Below the pieces are notes generated by a model. The model was not told where the DNA came from and ran no database searches. It saw only the letters and a program-made list of their open reading frames with translations. A DNA stretch of 17,751 nt from Bacillota bacterium (GTDB lineage Bacteria > Bacillota > Dethiobacteria > DTU022): NCBI GenBank assembly GCA_012510625.1, contig JAAZHP010000295.1:1-17751 (forward strand), read 5' to 3'. Below are positions 5,990 through 11,368 of this stretch, one piece after another. The translations under genes were made by a program, and so were the position numbers. The stretch's first letter is position 1. Each line of letters starts with the position of its first letter.

Positions 5990-6742
5990 ATGTTTGATGC
6001 GGTTGTCCTGGCCGGCGGAGGGAAAGGTGAGCCGCTTACGGATCGGGAGGGGGTTTCCAATAAAGCTTTTATCAAAATTCATGGACGTCCCATGCTCGGC
6101 TATATTCTCAATGCCCTGGCTGAGTCAGACTTAATTGAAAAGATCGTGGTTGTGGGTCCGGATAAGGAGCTGGCGGAGTTGCTGGAAGAAGGCTACCGCT
6201 TTACTCCTGTTTCCGAGGAGGAGAGCATGCTGGCAAATGCCGCCGCCGGCTTGAAGGCGGTGAAGCAGGAGCGGCTCTGCCTCATGCTTACGGCAGACAT
6301 TCCCCTCATCGGCCGGGAAGCGATTGAAGGTTTCCTGAAGCTGTGCGCTCCTTTCGACGGTGATTTTTACTATCCCATACTGACCCGGGAATGCTGCCGC
6401 AAGAGATTTCCCCAGATGAAGCGGACTTACGTCCGGCTGCGAGACGGTTCCTTTACAGGCGGCAATATAGCCTTGCTCCGCCCGGAATGGTTTGCCCGCT
6501 CTTATCCCCGGCTGGATCTCTTTGTGGCCTACCGGAAAAAACCGCTTAAACTCTTCCGGATACTGCCGGCGAGCTTCATTTTTAAATTTCTCCTGAACAT
6601 TCTTACCGTGGCTGAACTAGAAAGCTACCTCTCCCGGATGATGCAGGCCAGGGCCCACGCCGTGCCCTGTGATTTTGTGGAGATCGGCACCGATGTGGAC
6701 AAAATTAGCGACCTCGAGCTGGTCCGGCAGGCTCTCAAATAA
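5990..6742 (+). CDS. MobA-like NTP transferase-domain protein, substrate unknown
   Basis: Predicted 250-aa protein of the MobA-like nucleotidyltransferase fold (NTP_transf_3 type). The N-terminal nucleotide loop is VVLAGGGKGEPL (5-16), with lysines in the sugar/NTP-binding segment NKAFIKIHGRPML (24-36). A probable Mg-binding aspartate is D103 in LTADIPLI, followed by FTGGNIALLRP and a C-terminal VEIGTDVDKISDLE. These fit a nucleotidyltransferase that activates a sugar, cofactor or alcohol phosphate with an NTP. It differs from MobA proper in its longer middle region and hydrophobic segment near 195-205. ATG 5990 has GAAGGAG 8 nt upstream, and the gene follows ispE by 20 nt. In B. subtilis the corresponding interval holds purR and yabJ. 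I cannot name the substrate; cofactor and cell-envelope precursor roles both remain possible. Confidence 0.75.
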   Translation: MFDAVVLAGGGKGEPLTDREGVSNKAFIKIHGRPMLGYILNALAESDLIEKIVVVGPDKELAELLEEGYRFTPVSEEESMLANAAAGLKAVKQERLCLMLTADIPLIGREAIEGFLKLCAPFDGDFYYPILTRECCRKRFPQMKRTYVRLRDGSFTGGNIALLRPEWFARSYPRLDLFVAYRKKPLKLFRILPASFIFKFLLNILTVAELESYLSRMMQARAHAVPCDFVEIGTDVDKISDLELVRQALK

Positions 6743-6746
6743 TATT

Positions 6747-6763
6747 AAATATAATTTATATTT
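6747..6763. promoter_or_regulatory. AT-rich palindrome upstream of the spoVG promoter
   Basis: AAATATA and TATATTT form a perfect inverted repeat around ATT, 6 bp upstream of the SigH -35 element. In B. subtilis an AT-rich box directly upstream of the spoVG promoter stimulates it and is bound by AbrB. Here only sequence and position are seen; binding is inferred. Confidence 0.4.
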
Positions 6764-6769
6764 TACCTG

Positions 6770-6799
6770 GCAGGATTTTGTCGAGTGATTGTTGAATTA
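6770..6799 (+). promoter_or_regulatory. SigH promoter of spoVG
   Basis: GCAGGATTT (6770-6778), a 12-bp spacer and GTTGAATTA (6791-6799) match every specified base of the SigH consensus RnAGGAwWW-N11/12-RnnGAATww. spoVG of B. subtilis is the archetypal SigH-dependent gene. The predicted start near 6805 leaves a leader of about 55 nt. Confidence 0.85.
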
Positions 6800-6860
6800 G
6801 TTTCATTATTAAGAAGAAGGTCAGCTTTTTGTCAATTTTATAACCGGGAAGGTGGTCCTT

Positions 6861-7136
6861 GTGAAGGTAACAGATGTCCGGATCAGGAGGCTCAACCAGG
6901 AAGGGAAGATGAGGGCGATCGTATCGGTTACATTGAATGATCAGTTCGTGGTTCATGATGTCAGGGTGATTGAGGGGACCAACGGCTACTTTGTGGCCAT
7001 GCCCAGCAAGCGTACTCCCAACGGCGAGTTTAAAGATATCGCCCATCCCATCAATACCGAGGCCAGGCAGGAGATCCAGCAGGCGATTTTGGAAGCTTAT
7101 TTTAAAGAGCTGGAAATGCAGCCCGTCACCGGTTAA
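6861..7136 (+). CDS. spoVG: SpoVG family regulator
   Basis: Predicted 91-aa protein closely matching SpoVG: MKVTDVRIRR at the start, MRAIVSVTLNDQFVVHD, VIEGTNGYFVAMPSKRTP, and GEFKDIAHPIN. SpoVG is a small nucleic-acid-binding regulator that affects asymmetric division and cortex formation in Bacillus and virulence or envelope genes elsewhere. I choose GTG 6861 because AAGGTGG (6849-6855) lies 5 nt upstream. The longer frame from GTG 6852 starts inside that Shine-Dalgarno. It has its own SigH promoter, and glmU follows with its own SigA promoter, as in Bacilli. Confidence 0.96.
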   Translation: MKVTDVRIRRLNQEGKMRAIVSVTLNDQFVVHDVRVIEGTNGYFVAMPSKRTPNGEFKDIAHPINTEARQEIQQAILEAYFKELEMQPVTG

Positions 7137-7148
7137 GGATTAAAATTT

Positions 7149-7178
7149 TTGTTGCTTCTCCGCCGCCTGTAGTATAAT
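7149..7178 (+). promoter_or_regulatory. SigA promoter of glmU
   Basis: A perfect TATAAT (7173-7178) is preceded at 18 bp by TTGTTG (7149-7154). A second reading, TTGCTT at 7152-7157, would have only a 15-bp spacer. The site lies just after spoVG and upstream of the strong glmU Shine-Dalgarno AGGAGGAG (7197-7204). Confidence 0.6.
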
Positions 7179-7193
7179 GAGTTATATTATACT
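7171..7193. promoter_or_regulatory. Perfect 8-bp inverted repeat over the glmU -10 box
   Basis: AGTATAAT (7171-7178) and ATTATACT (7186-7193) are exact reverse complements separated by 7 nt. The left arm contains the -10 box and the right arm the expected transcription start. This could be an operator or merely an AT-rich coincidence. The arms are too AT-rich, and no T-run follows, for a terminator. Confidence 0.4.
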
Positions 7194-7209
7194 CTGAGGA
7201 GGAGCTCCC

Positions 7210-8616
7210 ATGTTAGAAACGTGGGCGGTGGTCCTGGCGGCGGGAGAGGGCAAGAGAATGGTTTCCTCTCTGCCCAAGGTGCTGCATCCCCTTTGCGGGC
7301 GGCCGATGCTGCGCTACGTTGTCGATGCCGCCGCTGCTGTAACCGGGGGAAAGGTGATCATTGTTATTGGCAGGGGCGCGCAGCTGGTGAGGGAGGAGAT
7401 GGGCGCCCGGTGGCGCTATGCCCTTCAGGAAGAACAATTGGGGACTGGACATGCTCTCATGCAGGCTTTACCGCAGCTGCCCGCAGAGGGCTTGTTGCTG
7501 GTCCTTTGCGGGGATGCCCCGCTGATAGAGAAAGAACACCTGGAGCAGTTAATCCGGGAGCACGGCCGCAGTGCGGCCACGGTGCTGACCACCGGGCTTG
7601 CAGACCCTGCGGGTTACGGCCGGATCATTCGCCATTCCGGCGATTCCGGAGCCCGGATTCGGATTGTTGAAGAGAGCGATGCTTCAGCTGACGAGAAAAA
7701 AATTAGCGAAGTAAACAGCGGCATCTACTGTTTTGATATAAAGTATCTCCGGCGGTATTTGCCCGCGCTTACCCCAGACAATGCCCAGCGGGAATATTAT
7801 CTCACCGATCTAGTTGCCCTGTTGCAGGAGCAGGGACACCGCGTTAGCGCCTGCCGCATCGAAGATTGGCGGGTGGTCTTGGGTATCAATGACCGCTGCC
7901 AACTTGCCGAAGCGGCGGCAATTATGCGAGAGCGGATAAACCGATCCCTGATGCGGCAGGGTGTGACCATGGTGGATCCTTCTTCTACCTATATCGATTT
8001 CGATGTGCAAATCGGTCCGGATACGGTAATCTGGCCCCAGACTGTTATCCAGGGGCGCACGGTGATTGGCTCCGCCTGCCGTATCGGCCCCGGGGCGCAG
8101 ATTATCAATGCGGAAATCCATGACCGGGTGATCTTCCGCCAGTCGGTCGTGGAAGAGAGCGTGATCGAAAACGAAGCCCTCGTGGGCCCCTTCGCCTACA
8201 TCCGGCCCGGCAGCCGCATCGGGCCAGGGGTGAAAATAGGCGACTTTGTTGAAGTGAAAAATTCGCGGATCGATGCCGGAACCAAGGTTCCCCACCTCAG
8301 CTATGTGGGAGATGTGGACATAGGAGGCGGAGCGAACCTGGGCGCCGGGGTAATTGTGGTAAATTTTGACGGACGCAGGAAACACCGCTCTTCTATAGGG
8401 CGGGGGGCCTTTATCGGCTGCAACAGCAATCTCATATCTCCGCTGGAAATAGGCGAGGGCGCCTTTATCGCCGCCGGAACTACCGTGACCAGAAATGTTC
8501 CCCCCGGCGCACTGGCTATAGCCAGAACGGATCAGGAGAATTGCCCGGGAGCCGCAGACCGCCTGCTGAAGAAAAGTCAACCACAGAAGGAAAAAGCCGA
8601 AGAAGAGAAGAATTAA
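7210..8616 (+). CDS. glmU: Bifunctional UDP-GlcNAc pyrophosphorylase / GlcN-1-P N-acetyltransferase
   Basis: Predicted 468-aa cytoplasmic enzyme that acetylates glucosamine-1-phosphate and then transfers UMP to make UDP-GlcNAc, the precursor of peptidoglycan and teichoic acids. The N-terminal uridylyltransferase domain (1 to about 230) has VVLAAGEGKRM, the LPKVLH lysine (K23), D102 in CGDAPLI and N169 in EVNSGIY. The C-terminal left-handed beta-helix (about 252-450) shows hexapeptide repeats. The acetyltransferase histidine is H362 in VPHLSYVGD, followed by GAGVIVVNFDG. The last roughly 20 residues are a charged Lys/Glu tail. AGGAGGAG lies 5 nt before ATG 7210. Probably cotranscribed with prs 33 nt downstream. 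Full length and intact. Confidence 0.98.
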   Translation: MLETWAVVLAAGEGKRMVSSLPKVLHPLCGRPMLRYVVDAAAAVTGGKVIIVIGRGAQLVREEMGARWRYALQEEQLGTGHALMQALPQLPAEGLLLVLCGDAPLIEKEHLEQLIREHGRSAATVLTTGLADPAGYGRIIRHSGDSGARIRIVEESDASADEKKISEVNSGIYCFDIKYLRRYLPALTPDNAQREYYLTDLVALLQEQGHRVSACRIEDWRVVLGINDRCQLAEAAAIMRERINRSLMRQGVTMVDPSSTYIDFDVQIGPDTVIWPQTVIQGRTVIGSACRIGPGAQIINAEIHDRVIFRQSVVEESVIENEALVGPFAYIRPGSRIGPGVKIGDFVEVKNSRIDAGTKVPHLSYVGDVDIGGGANLGAGVIVVNFDGRRKHRSSIGRGAFIGCNSNLISPLEIGEGAFIAAGTTVTRNVPPGALAIARTDQENCPGAADRLLKKSQPQKEKAEEEKN

Positions 8617-8649
8617 AGCCACGCAGCAAACATTTCAGGGGGTTTTAAG

Positions 8650-9591
8650 GTGAACAACAACAGGATAAAGTTATTTTGCGGCAGCGCCAACCGCAGCCTG
8701 GCGGAAGAGATTGCCGCTTTTATCGGAATCCCCTTGGGGGAGGCGGAGGTGAGCCGTTTCAGCGACGGCGAGATCCGCATAGGCATCCGGGAAAGCGTCC
8801 GCGGGACAAACGTATTTCTAATCCAGCCCATGAGCGATCCCATAAACGAGAATATCATGGAGCTGCTGATCTTAATCGATGCTCTTAAAAGGGCCTCCGC
8901 CCGCTCGGTAAATGCAGTGGTACCCTATTATGGCTACGCCCGGCAGGATCGTAAGACCAGGGCGCGCGATCCCATTACGGCCAAGTTGCTGGCCGATCTG
9001 ATTACCGCTGCCGGAGCCAGCCGGGTGGTGGCCATGGATCTTCATGCCGGGCAGATCCAGGGGTTTTTTAATATCCCCTTTGATCATCTCACTGCGGTGC
9101 CAATCATAGCCAACTATCTTAAAGAGAAGACTATCTCCAAAGGAGTGGTTGTCTCTCCAGATCTGGGCGGGGTGACCAGGGCGCGCGAACTTGCCAACAG
9201 GCTGGGGCTGCCCATTGCGGTGATCGACAAGAAAAGACCCGCCCCCAACCAGGCAGAGGTAATGAATATTATCGGCGATGTAAAAAATATGGTCGCCATA
9301 TTGATCGACGATATCATTGACACCGCGGGGACCATAGTTCTGGCCGCTGAAGCTTTAAAAGATGCAGGAGCGATAAAGGTTTACGCCTGCTGCAGCCACC
9401 CGGTTTTTTCGGGACCGGCCATTGAGCGGCTCAACAGCGCGCCCATTGAAGAGGTAATTTATACCAATTCCATCCCCGTCGGGGTGGCTCCCGAAGGAGT
9501 AAAATTTCAGGTGCTCTCCGTTGCGCCGCTGATCGGGGAAGCGATTATCCGGATTAACCAGGAACGCTCGGTAAGTGAGCTTTTTGTTTAA
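8650..9591 (+). CDS. prs: Ribose-phosphate pyrophosphokinase (PRPP synthetase)
   Basis: Predicted 313-aa class I enzyme making PRPP from ribose-5-phosphate and ATP for purine, pyrimidine, NAD, histidine and tryptophan synthesis. Seen in order: LFCGSANRSLAEEIA at the N terminus, FSDGEIRI (37-44), the flexible loop YARQDRKTRARDP (96-108), the metal/ATP segment DLHAGQIQGFF (130-140) with H132, the IDKKRP lysines (194-195), and the PRPP-binding loop IDDIIDTAGT (219-228). The start is GTG 8650 with AGGGGG 7 nt upstream. glmU-prs adjacency is conserved in Firmicutes. It also supplies the co-substrate of the nicotinate phosphoribosyltransferase in this window. Confidence 0.98.
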   Translation: MNNNRIKLFCGSANRSLAEEIAAFIGIPLGEAEVSRFSDGEIRIGIRESVRGTNVFLIQPMSDPINENIMELLILIDALKRASARSVNAVVPYYGYARQDRKTRARDPITAKLLADLITAAGASRVVAMDLHAGQIQGFFNIPFDHLTAVPIIANYLKEKTISKGVVVSPDLGGVTRARELANRLGLPIAVIDKKRPAPNQAEVMNIIGDVKNMVAILIDDIIDTAGTIVLAAEALKDAGAIKVYACCSHPVFSGPAIERLNSAPIEEVIYTNSIPVGVAPEGVKFQVLSVAPLIGEAIIRINQERSVSELFV

Positions 9592-9592
9592 T

Positions 9593-9620
9593 TTGACAAC
9601 AATACCAGCAGGTGTATACT
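9593..9620 (+). promoter_or_regulatory. SigA promoter of ctc
   Basis: A perfect TTGACA (9593-9598) lies two bases after the prs stop codon. A 16-bp spacer follows, then TATACT (9615-9620), one base from consensus. It allows ctc-pth to be transcribed separately from glmU-prs. No SigB-type promoter was seen, unlike ctc of B. subtilis. Confidence 0.65.
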
Positions 9621-9641
9621 TGAGATCGAGGAGGTTATAGC

Positions 9642-10316
9642 ATGGATCGCATGGTCCTTGAAGCAGAAAAACGTTCGCGCCTGACCAGGGGCGAACTAAA
9701 CCGGCTGCGGCGTGAAGGCAAAGTCCCGGCCGTTATTTACGGCCGGGGGAAGGAGACGCAATCGCTGCTGGTGGACGGCCGCATGTTAAGGCAGGTGCTG
9801 GCAATGGGAGGGGGCAACGTCCTTATTGATCTGCAGATCGGAGATGGCACCCGGCCGCAGGTGGAGACGGTAATGTTAAAAGAGATCCAGAGACATCTCT
9901 TTCATCAGGACCGGCTGCTGCATGTTGATTTTATCCGCATCTCCATGGAGGATGAGATCGAGGTTAATGTCCCCTTGAACTTCACCGGAGAGGCCGCCGG
10001 TGTAGCCGAAGGCGGGATTCTCCAGATTCTCATGCGGGAAGTGAACATCAAGTGTCTTCCGGGGAACATTCCCGAGATGATAGAAGTGGATATTTCGCCG
10101 CTGCAGATCGGGGAAGGGATCAGCGCCGGTACACTGGTCCTTCCGGAAGGGGTAACCCTTTTGACCGGACCGGAGGAGATCCTGGTGCAGGTGCTGGCTC
10201 CGCAGGCAGAAGAAGAAGAGGAGAAGCCGCCTGAGGCCGCAGAAGAAGCGGAAGAAGCTGCTCCTGCAGAAGAAGAAAAGGCGGAACTTCCGGAGGGGGA
10301 GGAGGACGGAGAGTAA
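9642..10316 (+). CDS. ctc: 50S ribosomal protein L25/general stress protein Ctc (TL5-type)
   Basis: Predicted 224-aa 5S rRNA-binding ribosomal protein. An N-terminal L25 domain (about 1-92) includes the RREGKVPAVIYG signature at 23-34. A C-terminal TL5-type beta domain (about 98-186) contains VNVPLNFTGEAAGVAEGG and LPEGVTLLTGPEEILVQV. The last 35 residues form a highly acidic Glu/Ala tail. GAGGAGG (9628-9634) lies 7 nt before ATG 9642. The gene precedes pth, as in Bacilli, and its UAA stop directly abuts the proposed AUU start of pth. The family is firm; which stress conditions regulate it here is unknown. Confidence 0.95.
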   Translation: MDRMVLEAEKRSRLTRGELNRLRREGKVPAVIYGRGKETQSLLVDGRMLRQVLAMGGGNVLIDLQIGDGTRPQVETVMLKEIQRHLFHQDRLLHVDFIRISMEDEIEVNVPLNFTGEAAGVAEGGILQILMREVNIKCLPGNIPEMIEVDISPLQIGEGISAGTLVLPEGVTLLTGPEEILVQVLAPQAEEEEEKPPEAAEEAEEAAPAEEEKAELPEGEEDGE

Positions 10317-10319
10317 ATT
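10300..10319 (+). promoter_or_regulatory. Translation start region of pth: ctc stop joined to an AUU codon
   Basis: The ctc stop TAA (10314-10316) is followed at once by ATT (10317-10319), in the same reading frame. AGGAGG (10300-10305) lies 11 nt upstream of the ATT, and GGAGAG (10308-10313) 3 nt upstream. No ATG, GTG or TTG exists in frame between the ctc stop and the conserved Pth motifs. Translational coupling with ctc is likely. Confidence 0.6.
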
Positions 10320-10913
10320 TTTTTCCGGAAACGGTTTAAAGAAAAATTTCTCTTTGCCATTGTCGGCCTGGGCAACCCGGGCGAGCGCTACTGCGGGACG
10401 CGGCACAACCTGGGATACCGGGTAGTGGAGGCCTTTTCCAGGCAGTTTAACGCAGAGAAGCCTTTTCATTTGCGCCACTCCCTCTGTGCCGCTGCCGGCA
10501 GCCCGGGAAAGAGGGTTCTGCTGGTCCAGCCGCTGACCTATATGAATTTAAGCGGCCGGGCTGTTGTGGAATTACTGCGGCGCTATGAGCTCGAGCCCGG
10601 GCAGCTGGTACTGGTTTATGACGACCTGGACCTGCCTCCCGGCCGGATCCGGCTGCGCTGCGGCGGCGGCAGCGCAGGGCACCGGGGCGTCCAATCGGTT
10701 ATCGATGCAACCGGAAGCTCTGAATTTCTACGCCTGCGGATCGGTATCGGCAAGCCCTTTGTTGGCGAGGCGGCCGCTTACGTTCTGGATGTTCCCCCGC
10801 CGCAAGAGCGGCTGTTGCTTGACCGGGCTGTGGAGCAGGCAGTAGAAGCGCTGGCTTTTCTCATTGATGCGGGGCTGGAGGAAGCCATGAACCGGTTTAA
10901 CCGGGTGCCGTAA
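10317..10913 (+). CDS. pth: Peptidyl-tRNA hydrolase, apparent AUU start
   Basis: Predicted 198-aa enzyme that cleaves peptidyl-tRNAs released by stalled ribosomes, recycling tRNA (spoVC in B. subtilis). With the ATT counted as residue 1, the active-site residues are N20 in GLGNPG, H30 in TRHN, N77 in TYMNLSG, D102 in VYDDLDLPPG and H122 in GSAGHRG. The first ATG/GTG/TTG in frame is GTG 10425, which would give 162 aa and lose N20 and H30, so it cannot be the real start. Starting at ATT gives an opening of Met-FFRKRFKEKF before AIVGLGNPG, resembling the basic N-terminal extensions of some clostridial Pth proteins. Alternatives are readthrough of the ctc UAA, a degraded start codon, or a base error. 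The product call is firm; the start is the uncertain part. Confidence 0.88.
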   Translation: MFFRKRFKEKFLFAIVGLGNPGERYCGTRHNLGYRVVEAFSRQFNAEKPFHLRHSLCAAAGSPGKRVLLVQPLTYMNLSGRAVVELLRRYELEPGQLVLVYDDLDLPPGRIRLRCGGGSAGHRGVQSVIDATGSSEFLRLRIGIGKPFVGEAAAYVLDVPPPQERLLLDRAVEQAVEALAFLIDAGLEEAMNRFNRVP

Positions 10914-10940
10914 ACGCCGGCTGGAGGGGCCGGTGTGTGG

Positions 10941-10979
10941 AGATTCCGTCTTCTGCAGGCGGAATTTAATTTTTCTTTT
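10941..10979 (+). terminator. Intrinsic terminator after pth
   Basis: AGATTCCG (10941-10948) pairs with CGGAATTT (10960-10967), including one G-U pair, around an 11-nt loop. A T-rich tail (TTTAATTTTTCTTTT) overlaps the 3' arm. A second GC hairpin at 10915-10935 lies just upstream but has no T-run. Confidence 0.6.
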
Positions 10980-10998
10980 GGATACAACTGACTCCTCC

Positions 10999-11028
10999 GG
11001 ATAAAGCCAACCTGCCCGGGGAAGCATA
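10999..11028 (+). promoter_or_regulatory. Putative SigF (forespore) promoter of fin
   Basis: GGATA (10999-11003), a 15-bp spacer and GGGAAGCATA (11019-11028) match the SigF pattern GYWTA-N15-GGnRAnAHTR at 4 of 5 and 9 of 10 positions. The diagnostic GG pair is present. fin of B. subtilis is SigF-driven and acts back on SigF. The match is good but not perfect. Confidence 0.5.
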
Positions 11029-11072
11029 AATAGTGATCTTAATTGAATATGATGGTGAGTGAGCATGCGTAA

Positions 11073-11279
11073 ATGAGGGCCACCTATATCTGTGATTGCT
11101 GCGGCGCCATCATCGGTGCGCTGTCTCTTACCGAAGATGAACTGCGGCAGATGGGTATAGATCCCCGGGCCGAGGATCAGGACGAGGCTGTCATTAAGAC
11201 GGCCCCGGCAGGTGATCTTTTCATTTATTCCCTTTGTGAGCCGTGTGTTGATTCGATGCCTGTTTTTGAAGCTGAATGA
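11073..11279 (+). CDS. fin: Anti-sigma-F factor Fin
   Basis: Predicted 68-aa protein with two CxxC pairs, YICDCCGAIIGAL at 5-17 and LCEPCVDSM near 54-62, a likely zinc-ribbon pair. Position between pth (spoVC) and mfd, length and CxxC pattern all match B. subtilis Fin (YabK). Fin binds and inhibits SigF, helping the switch to SigG in the forespore. ATG 11073 follows an in-frame TAA directly, so it is the first possible start. The Shine-Dalgarno is weak (GGTGA at 11054-11058). The TGA stop overlaps an ATG that opens the longer mfd frame (ATGA). Sequence identity outside the cysteines is low, so part of the assignment rests on synteny. Confidence 0.8.
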   Translation: MRATYICDCCGAIIGALSLTEDELRQMGIDPRAEDQDEAVIKTAPAGDLFIYSLCEPCVDSMPVFEAE

Positions 11280-11352
11280 AAATGAAAACGACAAGCTCTT
11301 TCTCAGGGAGCGAAGAAGACACTTTTCGCAAAATTCTTACTCCTACGCCAGG

Positions 11353-11368
11353 AAGGGAGCGAACCATG
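11353..11368 (+). promoter_or_regulatory. Shine-Dalgarno that sets the mfd start
   Basis: AAGGGAG (11353-11359) lies 6 nt before ATG 11366. The upstream in-frame ATG at 11276 overlaps the fin stop but has no recognisable Shine-Dalgarno. Confidence 0.65.

Noticed and set aside
7810..8622. 270-codon open frame on the minus strand
   Set aside because: It lies wholly antisense to glmU, whose motifs are complete. The product has no recognisable domain and the open frame follows from GC-rich codon use.
10314..10330. Programmed frameshift on the T7 run at the ctc-pth junction
   Set aside because: ctc and pth are already in the same frame, so no shift is needed to join them; only stop-codon readthrough would matter.
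10425..10427. GTG as the start of pth
   Set aside because: It would remove the GLGNPG and TRHN active-site motifs, which are intact in the same frame upstream.
10915..10935. CGCCGGC/GCCGGTG hairpin after pth as a terminator
   Set aside because: The stem is good, but no T-run follows. The next hairpin (10941-10967) has the T-rich tail and is the better terminator.
11276..11278. ATG overlapping the fin stop as the mfd start
   Set aside because: No Shine-Dalgarno, and the added 30 residues look unlike Mfd. A strong site precedes ATG 11366. Coupled minor initiation is not excluded.
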